64,000 bases of DNA from Lentisphaerota bacterium (GCA_017134815.1 CP071032.1:310001-374000), one strand, 5' to 3'. Shown: positions 54,635 to 64,000, counted from the stretch's first letter. A program made the numbers and translations. Notes: generated by a model from the letters alone, not told the origin.

Positions 54635-54868
54635 TTAAAAAACTTTACTCTCATATTTACAGCGCTCTGGCAAGCAGCTGCATAAAGTCCAGATAAATGT
54701 TTTGCAGAAAAACAAAAAACCTGATTTTATAGTTTTAATACAAAAGTATATTGTAATACTTTTTCTTGGGAGTTCCTCCAGGACAAGTGGTAATCCTTCA
54801 ACTGAAGATGTAAAAGCTTTTAGTGTGCTAACACATATTAAAAGCGTTTTTACTTTAATTTGTCCCAT
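54635..54868 (-). CDS. Possible small protein, unknown
   Basis: A 77-residue frame starting at ATG 54868 with AGGAG six bases upstream and ending about 100 bases before the leftward terminator. The product (begins MGQIKVKTLLICV) has two hydrophobic patches and several Cys. Ribosome site plus downstream terminator in the right orientation support a real transcript; no family is recognised. Confidence 0.4.
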   Translation of the reverse strand: MGQIKVKTLLICVSTLKAFTSSVEGLPLVLEELPRKSITIYFCIKTIKSGFLFFCKTFIWTLCSCLPERCKYESKVF

Positions 54869-54919
54869 TCGCCACTCCTGTTTTATTTGCGACTTGTAAA
54901 CAGGAATGTTTCTTCTCAA

Positions 54920-55623
54920 TTTTTATATACTATTAAAAAGTACCATCTCAAATTAATAATACTAGTAAAAATATGAAAAAATGACTGATTTTTATTAACT
55001 CCCTGTTTTTGTAATACAATAAAATTGTAAATTTTACAAACAAAAAAAGATACAGTTTTTTTACCTTTACACTGAGATCAAGTATTAATTCGCAAAATTG
55101 TATTAATTTTTAAAAGTCTTAATAGTTTGAATAATATTTAAATATCCCTTCTTTTAATAGCATTGTCAGTCAAAATATTCTTCTTACACGCAGTGGCATC
55201 CATGCCAGAAAAATTTCATGTTTAATAAACCTAAATTATTAAAAACCTGTTACTTAAAGGATATCTTAATAAAAATTTCATAAAGATCTTGAATTAGTAT
55301 GCAAATACCTGTTTGTGTTCATGTAATCAATTGGATACGTTTGAACAACTCGAAAAAAATCCTTATAATTATTAGTTGATTAAAATTAATAAAAAGTTAC
55401 AATATTTTTTTATATTTATTGAGAAATGTTCCAACTGTGATTTAGTGCATTAACTTTGAGAAATAATTTGAGCAGAAAATACCCGGTAATTTAAATACGG
55501 ATATTGTGAGAATATAGATACCAAGGCCAGGATTGATATAAAAACTTATAAAAGCTCTATCAGTAAACATTTAAAAAAAGTTTACCATAGCTGAATGAAA
55601 CATCATTATAACAGCTTTGCTTT
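54920..55623. other. Very AT-rich intergenic region
   Basis: Long A and T tracts, no credible frame, no tRNA and no hairpin with T-run noticed. It is the 3' flank of the leftward esterase gene. Confidence 0.4.
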
Positions 55624-56886
55624 TCAGTTTATTCCTGCGTGTTTCAACATTTCTGTGGTATAGTGTTCAAATACTATTTCCCTTGATATTTCACTGTGTC
55701 CTGCAGTAAAACCTTCGTAAAGGTGTTTAGGAGCGGTATAAAGGTTGTACATGGCGTAAAATGCAGCTGGATGGCAGAGTTTATCGAGATAAGCTACGTC
55801 AAACCAGGCTTCGGCTTTAACTTCAGGGACAAAGTTCGTCAGGCTTGAGAATTTACTGGTTTCCCTTACCAGCTCGATAATTTCAGCATTATCATCTTTC
55901 TCTATAAGCCAGGTTTGCAGATTGAATTCAAGCGTGGAGTCGCATGAGCCCGGAACTCCGGCGAAAATAGCAGTGACCCGCTTATCCAGTGCCGCACAGC
56001 TTACTGCCAGAAACCCTCCTTGACTTGAACCCCTGATAATAAGTGTTTTCCTGTCCCACTCCGGTTGCAGGCAAAGTACATCCAAGGCTCTGCGGTGTCT
56101 GAGCAGCAGCTCGGGCAGATAACTGGCATGTTTGTCAATTCTTCCAGCTTTGAAGTAGTTTCCAAGCTGTTCCTGTATTTCTTCAGCAAGATTCTGATAA
56201 TATTCCGGTGGCTGGTTATTAGGCAGCCCATGGGCGTTTATGTCCATGGCCAGGAACCCCAGTTTTGCCGCCCCGTTTACTTTAGCCAGGTCGCTGTCAG
56301 TAATGCCGGCTCCATGAGTGAAAAGCACCGCCGGCAGACTTTTAGGCCTGGAATTGGTCGGTTTTGCGAGGTATCCTCTGACAGGAAGTCCTCTGTAATG
56401 AGGCGTTTTAAAGTCAAATACATCAATTTCATGATATCTTGGCTGATGTTTTCCAAATACCGGATACTGATCATGCCATGCCTGGTATTCTGAGTCATGA
56501 AGCTGAGGAATTTTATTATATGATACTTTCAACGGCAGTTTGGCAAGTAGATTCAACTTTTCATGCCAGAACTGTTTAAAATCAGCAGGGCAGGCACTCG
56601 TGGGGCGTATTAGTTCGGGAGAAACGGCCGCAGCAGCTTCAGAAAGTTCCTCCTGGCCGGAAATTGAAATCTCTATAAAACACGGCTTTTGAGCTATTAC
56701 ACTTATTCTGTAATCCCTGCAGCCGGAGGGCAGGGAGCCTGTAGAGACTACTTCAAACCGGTTTACAGTTACAGTATATTCGGCATTTGTGCAGGTAACA
56801 GGAACGTTCGCAAGAAAGACTATTTCCTCGCCAACTTCATATTTGGGAACTTCACGTTCTGTTTTTACTGAAATATTATTGAGCAT
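55624..56886 (-). CDS. Acetylxylan esterase-like alpha/beta hydrolase (CE7/AXE1)
   Basis: A 420-residue protein with an N-terminal beta-sandwich (about 1-90) and a CE7 alpha/beta-hydrolase domain. The nucleophile Ser is in RGSSQGGFLA, the Asp is in FDVAYLDKLCHP and the His in TAGHSEI. FTHGAGI supplies the oxyanion region. Family members deacetylate acetylated sugars, oligosaccharides or cephalosporin C. There is no signal peptide, so it probably acts on imported oligosaccharides in the cytoplasm. It is not clustered with glycosidases. Confidence 0.88.
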   Translation of the reverse strand: MLNNISVKTEREVPKYEVGEEIVFLANVPVTCTNAEYTVTVNRFEVVSTGSLPSGCRDYRISVIAQKPCFIEISISGQEELSEAAAAVSPELIRPTSACPADFKQFWHEKLNLLAKLPLKVSYNKIPQLHDSEYQAWHDQYPVFGKHQPRYHEIDVFDFKTPHYRGLPVRGYLAKPTNSRPKSLPAVLFTHGAGITDSDLAKVNGAAKLGFLAMDINAHGLPNNQPPEYYQNLAEEIQEQLGNYFKAGRIDKHASYLPELLLRHRRALDVLCLQPEWDRKTLIIRGSSQGGFLAVSCAALDKRVTAIFAGVPGSCDSTLEFNLQTWLIEKDDNAEIIELVRETSKFSSLTNFVPEVKAEAWFDVAYLDKLCHPAAFYAMYNLYTAPKHLYEGFTAGHSEISREIVFEHYTTEMLKHAGIN

Positions 56887-56977
56887 TTTACCTGTCCTGT
56901 TTGTTGATTGTAGCCAGGTAAATATAATTAGTATATAATATAATTGCCAGTTAAGAACGTACTGGTATTAAAGCTTT

Positions 56978-57472
56978 TTAAACTTTAATTACGGGTTGAT
57001 CAGTATCAGCAATTTTTATAGCAGTCAGATCATTTTCATAGAGACGCCCTGGCAGTGCAACCAGAATATTCACCGGTTTCCGGCTTAAAGAAAACGGTGG
57101 GTGGTGCCAGACGCCGCTTTGTAAAATAACCAGGGTGATTTGCGGAATCCTGAATGCTTCAATATTATCTACAGCCGGTGCAGTTCCGCAATTCGGTGGA
57201 GCAACCCCAAGAGCAATATCCCCGTCTATGGGCATCAGCATTTTTGCCGTAAATGCAAGTTGTTCAAGTCTGCTGATTTTATATTCACATGGTTGTATTC
57301 TCAGTAAGGAGTAGGAGACTGAGTCTCTGCTCAGGTCCTGCTTTAGAAGTTTCCTGGAAAATATTTTGTTGTTGTTGTCAATCGGATCTCCGGAAGAACT
57401 AAACAGGTGGGCATAGCTGCCATAACGTTTAAAGTTTCCGAGCGACAGTTCCTGCAGTTGAATGATATCCAT
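56978..57472 (-). CDS. Ureidoglycolate lyase family protein
   Basis: A 164-residue cupin-like protein. SLLRIQPCEYKISRLEQ, then ALGVAPPNCGTAPAVD and LVILQSGVWHHPPF match the AllA family, in which the WHxPP stretch lines the active site. Biochemical members split ureidoglycolate to glyoxylate and urea in purine breakdown. GGAG precedes the ATG by about five bases. No allantoin genes lie nearby, so the substrate here may differ. Family call is good, reaction uncertain. Confidence 0.72.
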   Translation of the reverse strand: MDIIQLQELSLGNFKRYGSYAHLFSSSGDPIDNNNKIFSRKLLKQDLSRDSVSYSLLRIQPCEYKISRLEQLAFTAKMLMPIDGDIALGVAPPNCGTAPAVDNIEAFRIPQITLVILQSGVWHHPPFSLSRKPVNILVALPGRLYENDLTAIKIADTDQPVIKV

Positions 57473-57539
57473 TTTCTCTCCGAATCCTATTGTTTCGATA
57501 AACAGTTTTGCTGTTACGACAGAGTAATTTTAAATACCG

Positions 57540-58886
57540 CTAAAGATCTCTGATTTTTGCGATGTAGGCATTGGTATCGAACTTCCTTTTCAGGCCGTTC
57601 TGGTTCATAAGTCTGACCTTGCCGAGGACCGGGTGAGAAGGCCAGGGACGGTCATGTTTTCCAAAACACCAGGCCACCCCGGTACAACTGTTCGGGTCGC
57701 GTCCGTCAAGTTCATATTTATCATTAAGCTGCAGCGCTCTTTTGAAGCCTTCTTCTGGTGTCCTGCTCCACAAAAGAATCATTTTTCCCCAGTACATTCG
57801 CATATACCCGTGCATTTTTCCGGTAACAACCATTTCCTGCTGAGCGGCATTCCAGCAGGGGTCATGAGTTTTTCCGGCTTCAAGTTCGTCCAGTGAATAT
57901 AAATATTCACGCGAATCTTTCCGATGTTCTTTCAATGTTTCTATCGCCCAGGGTGGCAATGAACAGTAACTCTGGCAGGAGCTGTTGTAATGAGCGAAGT
58001 TGATTGCGAGCTCCCTTCTGATAATCAGTTCTTCAAGAAAATCCTTGGCGTCCGGCAAACCTGTTTTATTCACCTCAAGCGCTATCTGCAACGGAGATAT
58101 TTGACCAAAATGGATGTAAGGACTCAGTCCGGATTGAAAATCCTCAGACGGAATATTTCTCATTTCAGCGTAACTGGACAGCTTGTCATTTATAAAAGTT
58201 TTAAGGCGCCTCTGGGCTTCACTGGCTCCTCCCGGATGGTATTTTTCCGCTGCCGTTACGCTGTTGTCAAGATGCAGGGACTTTATTACTTTTTCAGGAT
58301 CAGATATATCTAAAGATTCAAGCTGCAGGTTGTTTTTACATTCAACTACGTGGTTTTCAAGCGGCTGCATAAAGAAGTCGCGCAGCTTGGTTATTTTAGG
58401 ACGGATAGTGTAGGCTGCAAACTCTTCTTTGGGAGAAGCGGTTTCAACCGGCACAATTATATCAGATTCAACTTGCACTACCGGTGTCTTTATCTGCTGA
58501 AACGCTGTCCCTCTCCACTGTTTTTGCACAGGCATGTAACCGGTGTCAAATACCGTTAATGCCGCTTTGCTGGACAGCTTGACAATGCCTTCTTCAGGTG
58601 ATTCCTGCCTTATGACAAAATTTATGCCTTGTGCTTTCAGTTTTGCCGCGGTCTGCTTTAATCCCTCAAGCATAAACCTGCAGTTCCTGGTGTTGGAATC
58701 GGGATATTTTTCAGAAATTCCGAAATAGACAACAAGCGGCAGTCCGGCATCATTCGCCTGCCTGACCGCGAACTCCAGCGCGTGGTTGTAATCAGCCCGC
58801 TGTGAGGCCTGCATCCAGTAGAGTACGTAGTCGCCTTGGGACAAGGGCCCGCCTCGCAATACCTTAATTCTTTCTTTATGTATCAC
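57540..58886 (-). CDS. phr: Class II CPD photolyase
   Basis: A 448-residue FAD enzyme that splits cyclobutane pyrimidine dimers using light. Class II hallmarks are YVLYWMQASQRADYNHAL at the start, VTGKMHGYMRMYWGKMIL and LDGRDPNSCTGVAWCFGKHD near the end (FAD and lesion pocket). The start is GTG 58886: AGGAGG lies nine bases upstream and the class II N-terminus (IHKERIKVLRGG) begins there. An ATG at 58913 is in frame but would place the ribosome site inside the gene. It diverges from uvsE, a second UV-repair gene, across 129 bases. Confidence 0.93.
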   Translation of the reverse strand: MIHKERIKVLRGGPLSQGDYVLYWMQASQRADYNHALEFAVRQANDAGLPLVVYFGISEKYPDSNTRNCRFMLEGLKQTAAKLKAQGINFVIRQESPEEGIVKLSSKAALTVFDTGYMPVQKQWRGTAFQQIKTPVVQVESDIIVPVETASPKEEFAAYTIRPKITKLRDFFMQPLENHVVECKNNLQLESLDISDPEKVIKSLHLDNSVTAAEKYHPGGASEAQRRLKTFINDKLSSYAEMRNIPSEDFQSGLSPYIHFGQISPLQIALEVNKTGLPDAKDFLEELIIRRELAINFAHYNSSCQSYCSLPPWAIETLKEHRKDSREYLYSLDELEAGKTHDPCWNAAQQEMVVTGKMHGYMRMYWGKMILLWSRTPEEGFKRALQLNDKYELDGRDPNSCTGVAWCFGKHDRPWPSHPVLGKVRLMNQNGLKRKFDTNAYIAKIRDL

Positions 58887-59015
58887 TTCTGGTCTCCTCC
58901 TGTTGCATCTCATAATATTTATGATAATATAAAATTAAATCAATACCAGTTGAGTTTTAATATTGTTGTAAGAATAATACCTTAAAATCACTTGTGTTTG
59001 TTTTGGGAGGAAACA

Positions 59016-59948
59016 ATGATCAGGCTTGGTTTATGCTGTATATTCATCGATGAACCTGTCAAATACCACTATACAACGCTGAAGATCATTAAAAGTTTCA
59101 AGCGACGCGAGGACCAGCTGCAAAAGCTTTCCGGCATTGCCCTGTCAAATTCAAAAGCTCTGGTTGAATCAGTAAAAAACTGTAAAAAACTGGGAATCGG
59201 GGCATTCAGAGTACTTTCGCAGATTCTGCCGATATATTCCCATCCTGAGTTTGGTTATAACCTGGATGATCTGCCAAATGCTGCTGAAATAAGAGCTGAT
59301 TTTGCAGAAGCCGGCAGGTTTGCCCGTGAAAATGACATCAGGCTCAGTTTTCATCCTGACCAGTTTAATATTATTGCATCTCCGCGGGAGGAGGTCTTTA
59401 TCAATACAATCCGTGAACTCTCATACCAATGCATGGTTGCTGATTTGATAGGCGCTGACAATGTTAATATCCATATGGGAGGGGTATACGGCGACAAGGC
59501 CGCAACTCTGAGACGCTTTGTTGAAAGATTCAAACAGGTGCCTGATCTGATAAAAAGGCATTTGACCCTTGAAAATGATGACGTATCATATAATGTTGAA
59601 GATCTGTATCCGGTGTGCATGGAAACCGGAGTGCCTTTAATTTACGATGTTCATCATCATCGCTGTCTGCCGGATCGTTTTGATATAAAGGAGGCAACCG
59701 CAAAATCTTTTGAAACCTGGAATCAGGTAAACCGTGAACCGCATTTTCACATTTCTTCGCCGCGGGAAGGCTGGAAAGGCAAGAACCCCAGAATTCATGC
59801 TGAATACATTGACATCAAGGACTTTCCCGCTGCATGGATTGACCTGAAAAAGGATTTTACACTTGATATCGAGGCAGTGGCAAAAGAGCTGGCAGTGAAA
59901 AAATTAACTGCTCAACTGAAACGAAAAGGCGTTTCCATACGACCTTGA
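59016..59948 (+). CDS. uvsE: UV DNA damage endonuclease UvsE
   Basis: A 310-residue TIM-barrel nuclease that nicks 5' to UV photoproducts. The metal-binding residues are visible in order: SFHPDQFN, NIHMGG, TLENDD, YDVHHHRC, HFHISSPREG and HAEYID. These are the three-metal site ligands of the UVDE family. GGGAGG lies five bases before ATG 59016; an in-frame ATG at 58992 lacks a site. It faces the photolyase gene, suggesting a shared UV-response region. Confidence 0.95.
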   Translation: MIRLGLCCIFIDEPVKYHYTTLKIIKSFKRREDQLQKLSGIALSNSKALVESVKNCKKLGIGAFRVLSQILPIYSHPEFGYNLDDLPNAAEIRADFAEAGRFARENDIRLSFHPDQFNIIASPREEVFINTIRELSYQCMVADLIGADNVNIHMGGVYGDKAATLRRFVERFKQVPDLIKRHLTLENDDVSYNVEDLYPVCMETGVPLIYDVHHHRCLPDRFDIKEATAKSFETWNQVNREPHFHISSPREGWKGKNPRIHAEYIDIKDFPAAWIDLKKDFTLDIEAVAKELAVKKLTAQLKRKGVSIRP

Positions 59949-60100
59949 TAGAATAGTTTTTCTTCAAGTGACAGTCAAAAATTTTTTGATCATTGATTGA
60001 AAAATTGTGTTGCAATTATGAAAGTGAGTTTTAATTTAAATAAATTATATTAAAAGATATTAATAAAGTGGGACAACAATCCCTGCTAAAAGGAGATCCT

Positions 60101-61390
60101 ATGAACTTTCTGCGACTTTCATCCCTGCTGCTTGCCGGTACTGTCTGTCTGACCGGCTGCAAGCCTAAGCGACCTGAAGTGAAACCATCTTCAGCGGTAG
60201 TGGTTGTACCTGCCAAAGTGGGAAATATTGTTGCCAGTACCATAATAATAGGTCAGGTAAAAGCCTATGACAAAGTAGAATTGGTAGCCAGAGTAAAAGG
60301 ATTTCTGAAAAAACGTAATTTCACAGAGGGCGATCTGGTAAAGAAAGGTCAGCTGCTTTTCCTGATTGAACAGGATCAGTACAAGGCCGATGTCATCAAG
60401 GCGAAAGCTGCGGTGATGAGTGCCATGGCCGATAAGAAAAATGCTGATATTGACTATGAGCGCCAGCGCAGTCTGTATCAAAAAAGAGCTGTCGCCCAGA
60501 AAGAATTTGATAATGCGGCGGCAAGCAAGATGAGTGCAGAGGCTGCAGTCCTCAAGGCTCAGGCGGAACTGAAAAATGCTGAGCTTGATTTAAGCTATAC
60601 TGAGATAAAGGCTCCGTTTGACGGTATTGTCGGACTGGCAGCCTACAGTGAAGGTAATGTGGTGGGGCCTGACAGTGATGCGCTTGACAGTATTGTAAAA
60701 GTTGATCCGGTCAGAGTCCAGTTTAATTTAAGCGAAGTCGATGTCCTGCGGATTCAAAAAGCAATGATAAAAGAAGGCAAAGAACGCGAGGCAACCCCTC
60801 CTATCGTTGTAAGACTGATTTTTCAGGATGGCAGTGAATATAGTAAAACTGGTAAAATATCCTTCTGGAACAATCAGGTCAATTCATCAACCGGTACTTT
60901 TCTGATGCAGGCTACTTTTCCTAACCCGGACTATCTGCTGCTGCCTGGGATGTATGTCCGGGTAATGCTTGAGGGCCGTAAATCTTACAAAGCGCTTTTG
61001 ATTCCGCAGGTGGCAGTCATCAGTGAACAGACTGGCGATTATGTAATGATAGTCGACAAAACTAATAAAGTTGATCGCCGGAAAGTAGAACTCGGACGCA
61101 AAAAAGGTTTGAATATTGAAGTCAAAAGCGGCTTGAAAGAAGGCGAATTGATTATCACTCAAGGACTGCAGAAAGTCAATGAGGGAATGGTGGTTAAACC
61201 GGTTATGGGTAAATCGTTCCCGCTTGGTGAAACAACGGTAAAACCGCTGAACGGCAATCAAATGCCGCTTCCCAGCGATGGTGATACAACAGTAGCTGCA
61301 AAAAGCGGAAGCAAGTCTGTGAAAAAGCCGGAGGCGGCAGTTAAAAAGAATGCTGGATCCACTGCGGTTAAAGAGGATAAAGCAAAATGA
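60101..61390 (+). CDS. RND efflux periplasmic adaptor lipoprotein
   Basis: A 429-residue membrane fusion protein of the AcrA/MexA family. The N-terminus is a lipoprotein signal with lipobox LTGC, acylated Cys at residue 20. The lipoyl half-motifs are KAYDKVELVARVKGFL and LDLSYTEIKAPFDGIVG, with an Ala/Lys-rich helical hairpin between them, then the barrel and membrane-proximal domains. The last 60 residues are a Lys/Ala-rich tail unusual in the family. AAGGAG lies five bases before the ATG; a GTG at 60068 is rejected. ATGA overlap couples it to the permease gene. Confidence 0.93.
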   Translation: MNFLRLSSLLLAGTVCLTGCKPKRPEVKPSSAVVVVPAKVGNIVASTIIIGQVKAYDKVELVARVKGFLKKRNFTEGDLVKKGQLLFLIEQDQYKADVIKAKAAVMSAMADKKNADIDYERQRSLYQKRAVAQKEFDNAAASKMSAEAAVLKAQAELKNAELDLSYTEIKAPFDGIVGLAAYSEGNVVGPDSDALDSIVKVDPVRVQFNLSEVDVLRIQKAMIKEGKEREATPPIVVRLIFQDGSEYSKTGKISFWNNQVNSSTGTFLMQATFPNPDYLLLPGMYVRVMLEGRKSYKALLIPQVAVISEQTGDYVMIVDKTNKVDRRKVELGRKKGLNIEVKSGLKEGELIITQGLQKVNEGMVVKPVMGKSFPLGETTVKPLNGNQMPLPSDGDTTVAAKSGSKSVKKPEAAVKKNAGSTAVKEDKAK

Positions 61391-64000
61391 TTAGTAAGTT
61401 TTTTATTGAACGCCCCCGCTTTGCGCTGGTAATTTCCATTGTGATTGTTATTGCCGGCCTGATATCGATCAGGGTATTGCCGATTGCTCAATACCCAAAT
61501 ATTACGCCTTCACAGGTGAAGATAACCGCCAACTACCCGGGAGCGGATGCTGAAACTGTACAGAAAACTGTTGTAGAGCCTATTGAAACGCAGGTTAACG
61601 GTGTAAAACGTATGCTGTACATGTCTTCAACCAGTTCTGATACCGGTGACGCCACGATAACGGTGACTTTCGGTATTGGTACGGATGGAGACTTGAATAC
61701 GGTTAATGTCCAGAACCGGGTGAAGTGGGCTGAAGCGCAGATGCCGGAAGCCGTAAAAAAGCGTGGCATAATTGTCAAGGAGCAGTCCAGCAATATGCTG
61801 CTGGTGGCGGCGGTTTATTCGCCTGATGGTAAATATTCTCCACTCGAGCTGAGCAATTATGCGGCAATCAATCTCAAGGATGAGCTTGCCAGGATTCCCG
61901 GAGTAGGGGATGTGTCAATTCTGGGTGAATTGAAATATTCTCTGCGAGTCTGGCTGAATCCGGCCCGCATGGCAAGCCTAGGCCTCACTGTTGATGATGT
62001 TTCGAATGCTATTAAAGAGCAGAATGTTCAGGTGTCAGCCGGTTCTTTAGGAGATGCGCCTTCCAGTGACAGTCAGATTTTCCGGTATACTGTTCAGACC
62101 AGAGGCCGTTTGAAAGATGTTACCGCTTTTAAAAATATTGTAATCAAGACCCTGCCTGACGGGGCCAGTGTCAAAATAAAGGATATTGCTAAAGTAGAAC
62201 TCGGTTCCGAAACCTATTCATCCCAGGGACAGTTGAATGGCAGCCCGGCGGCCTTGCTGGCTGTGTATCAGCTGCCTGATGCCAACGGTCTCAATATCGC
62301 GAAACAGGTCAAGGAAAAAATAGCTGAACACCGCTTTCCGGAAGGAATGAAATGCGGAGTTAAGTATGATACGACCAAGTTTATCAATGCATCCATTCAG
62401 GAAGTGGTCAAGACTCTGGCGGAAGCCGTAATTCTTGTGATTCTCATAACTTACCTCTTTCTGGGAGACTTGCGTTCAACTCTGGTGCCGTCGGTAGCTA
62501 TTCCGGTATCGCTGATCGGTACTTTCGGGGTTCTTTATGCGATCGGCTACTCAATCAACCTGATCACTCTTTTCGGGTTGATTCTGGCAATCGGTATTGT
62601 GGTGGATGATGCGATTGTGGTTATCGAAAATGTTAACCGGCTGATGCATGAAGAGGGGCTGCCTCCAAAGGAAGCAGCCAAGAAGTCGATGGATCAGGTA
62701 ACCGGTCCGGTAATTGCCACAACCCTGGTGCTTCTGGCCATGTTTGTGCCGGTATGTTTTCTGCCCGGAATCACTGGAGAATTGTATCGCCAGTTTGGTA
62801 TCACTATTGTAGTTGCCGTGCTGATCTCAACTCTGAATGCACTGACCTTGAGTCCGGCCCTCAGTGGTTTGCTGCTCAAGCCGATGGGTAAAGGATATAA
62901 AAAGCTGTTTATATTCCGCAAATTTGATGAACTTTTCGAGAAGGTAACCAGCAAATATATCTGGCTGGTCAAGCATCTGGTTCGAAAGGCGATTTTTGTT
63001 TTCGCGGTTTTTCTTTTAATACTGTTTGTCGGGTTTAAAGTTTATGAATCACTGCCTACCGGCTTCATTCCTGATGAGGACCAGGGGGTGTTTTTTGTAA
63101 ACGTACAGTTGCCGGATGGTGCCGCACTTGCCAGAACCGAAAAAGTCGTTAAACGGGTTGAGAAGATCATGAGAGGTATCTCTGGGGTTGAGGATGTTAT
63201 TTCTGTAAGTGGATTTAGTATTCTGAACGGCACCAGCTCCCCGAGCAACGCAATGTTGATTGCAATGCTTAAGCCATGGAATGAACGTCCGACACTTAAG
63301 CAGTCCCAGTTCGGAATCATGTTCCAGGTCTACAAGCAGGTTGTGAATATTCCAGATGCCATGATAGTCCCGTTCGGAGTGCCGGCCATTCCCGGAATCG
63401 GTTCGACTGCCGGTTTTTCATTTATGCTGGAGGATACCACGGGGACAAATCCACAACGGCTGGGACAGTATGCGAATTCTTTAATAATGGCAGCAAATAA
63501 AGAACCTGATTTAAATCGGGTTTTTACAACTTTCTCTGCAAATGTACCTCAGGTTTATCTAAACATTGACCGTGAGAAAGCGCTGAAGATGGGAGTTTCA
63601 ATTGAAAGTATCAATAACGCGCTGCAGGGATTTACTGGAGTTACTTACATCAATGATATCAACAAATTCGGCAAAGTTTATAAAGTCCAGATGCAGGCTC
63701 AGAAAAACTATCGTTCACAGGTAAATGACATCAATGATATTTATGTCAGAAACAGTGATGGTGATATGGTGCCAATGAGCACGCTGGTTCAAGTTGAGAC
63801 TAAGTTCGGACCGCAGTACCTTAACAGGTACAATCTCTATTCAGCCGTAAAAATAAACGGCAGTGCGGCCTCCGGCTACAGTTCTGGCCAGGCAATGGCT
63901 ACCATGGAAAAACTTGCCAGAGAATTACTGCCGCGCACCACACGCTTTGACTGGACTGATATGTCATATCAGGAAAAAGAGGCAAGCGGCAAGATTGGAG
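61387..64000 (+). CDS. RND efflux permease, AcrB/HAE1 family (3' end beyond window)
   Basis: The frame stays open from ATG 61387 to the window edge, 871 codons of an expected 1,030-1,060. FIERPRFALVISIVIVIAGL is the first membrane helix; YPNITPSQVKITANYPGADAETVQ is the porter PN1 start. GIVVDDAIVVIENVNR in helix 4 has the paired Asp of the proton relay. LPTGFIPDEDQGVFFVNVQLP begins the second half. A proton-driven tripartite multidrug-type pump with the upstream adaptor is clear; the outer-membrane channel gene may follow outside the window. Confidence 0.95.
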   Translation, partial: MISKFFIERPRFALVISIVIVIAGLISIRVLPIAQYPNITPSQVKITANYPGADAETVQKTVVEPIETQVNGVKRMLYMSSTSSDTGDATITVTFGIGTDGDLNTVNVQNRVKWAEAQMPEAVKKRGIIVKEQSSNMLLVAAVYSPDGKYSPLELSNYAAINLKDELARIPGVGDVSILGELKYSLRVWLNPARMASLGLTVDDVSNAIKEQNVQVSAGSLGDAPSSDSQIFRYTVQTRGRLKDVTAFKNIVIKTLPDGASVKIKDIAKVELGSETYSSQGQLNGSPAALLAVYQLPDANGLNIAKQVKEKIAEHRFPEGMKCGVKYDTTKFINASIQEVVKTLAEAVILVILITYLFLGDLRSTLVPSVAIPVSLIGTFGVLYAIGYSINLITLFGLILAIGIVVDDAIVVIENVNRLMHEEGLPPKEAAKKSMDQVTGPVIATTLVLLAMFVPVCFLPGITGELYRQFGITIVVAVLISTLNALTLSPALSGLLLKPMGKGYKKLFIFRKFDELFEKVTSKYIWLVKHLVRKAIFVFAVFLLILFVGFKVYESLPTGFIPDEDQGVFFVNVQLPDGAALARTEKVVKRVEKIMRGISGVEDVISVSGFSILNGTSSPSNAMLIAMLKPWNERPTLKQSQFGIMFQVYKQVVNIPDAMIVPFGVPAIPGIGSTAGFSFMLEDTTGTNPQRLGQYANSLIMAANKEPDLNRVFTTFSANVPQVYLNIDREKALKMGVSIESINNALQGFTGVTYINDINKFGKVYKVQMQAQKNYRSQVNDINDIYVRNSDGDMVPMSTLVQVETKFGPQYLNRYNLYSAVKINGSAASGYSSGQAMATMEKLARELLPRTTRFDWTDMSYQEKEASGKIG

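Noticed and set aside
1-64000. tRNA, rRNA, CRISPR arrays, insertion sequences or attachment sites
   Set aside because: None could be recognised by eye; the only regular repeats are protein-level heptads in the VgrG tails.

Overview
The window looks like part of a chromosome of a Gram-negative, free-living or gut anaerobe/facultative bacterium of moderate GC with AT-rich intergenic DNA. Periplasmic adaptors, an RND pump and a type VI secretion system (T6SS) show an outer membrane. The mix of a long mannose-6-phosphate isomerase with an extra N-terminal domain, a CE7 acetylxylan-esterase-like protein, a secreted beta-helix protein, a C4 zinc-ribbon coiled-coil protein and a T6SS suggests the PVC superphylum, perhaps Lentisphaerota. 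That assignment is an inference; no rRNA or other decisive marker is present.

Layout. 1-3.7 kb: a sugar module on the + strand (cupin, mannose-6-phosphate isomerase, sugar-porter MFS permease) closed by a terminator. 4.4-7.8 kb: a MacAB-like tripartite export operon on the - strand (adaptor, ATPase, permease). 8.0-11.2 kb: a - strand group (zinc-finger protein, thiE, dinG-type helicase). 11.7-15.3 kb: heat-shock genes (two Hsp20 proteins with a terminator, then clpB with a terminator). 15.7-27.1 kb: a T6SS cluster in the order tssA-tssB-tssC-hcp-tagJ-tssE-tssF-tssG-tssH(clpV)-PAAR. 27.1-41.2 kb: three consecutive pairs, each a roughly 1,020-1,040-residue VgrG followed by a 414-416-residue paralogous protein of unknown function, ending in a very strong terminator. 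41.2-46 kb (- strand): methyltransferase and ferredoxin, GT4 glycosyltransferase, C4 zinc-ribbon coiled coil, ruvB. 46.4-50.2 kb: an exported beta-helix protein and an unrecognised protein with a faint TraB/ChaN-like pattern. 51.1-54.3 kb: transketolase, then a DUF2304/GT2 pair. 54.3-57.5 kb: AT-rich gap with a possible small gene, an acetylxylan-esterase-like protein and a ureidoglycolate-lyase-fold protein. 57.5-60 kb: class II photolyase and UvsE endonuclease, divergent, a UV-repair pair. 60.1 kb to the end: an RND efflux adaptor lipoprotein and its permease, cut by the window edge.

The most distinctive system is the T6SS tip region. The sheath (TssB/C), tube (Hcp), baseplate (TssA/E/F/G), ClpV and PAAR genes are followed by three VgrG spikes. 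All three share a novel C-terminal extension and end in low-complexity heptad-repeat tails, and each is paired with its own copy of the same unknown protein. No recognisable toxin or immunity gene is visible. tssJ, tssK, tssL and tssM are absent from this window. The repeated VgrG-partner cassette is the best candidate here for an undescribed system: the partner could be a dedicated loading adaptor or a new effector family.
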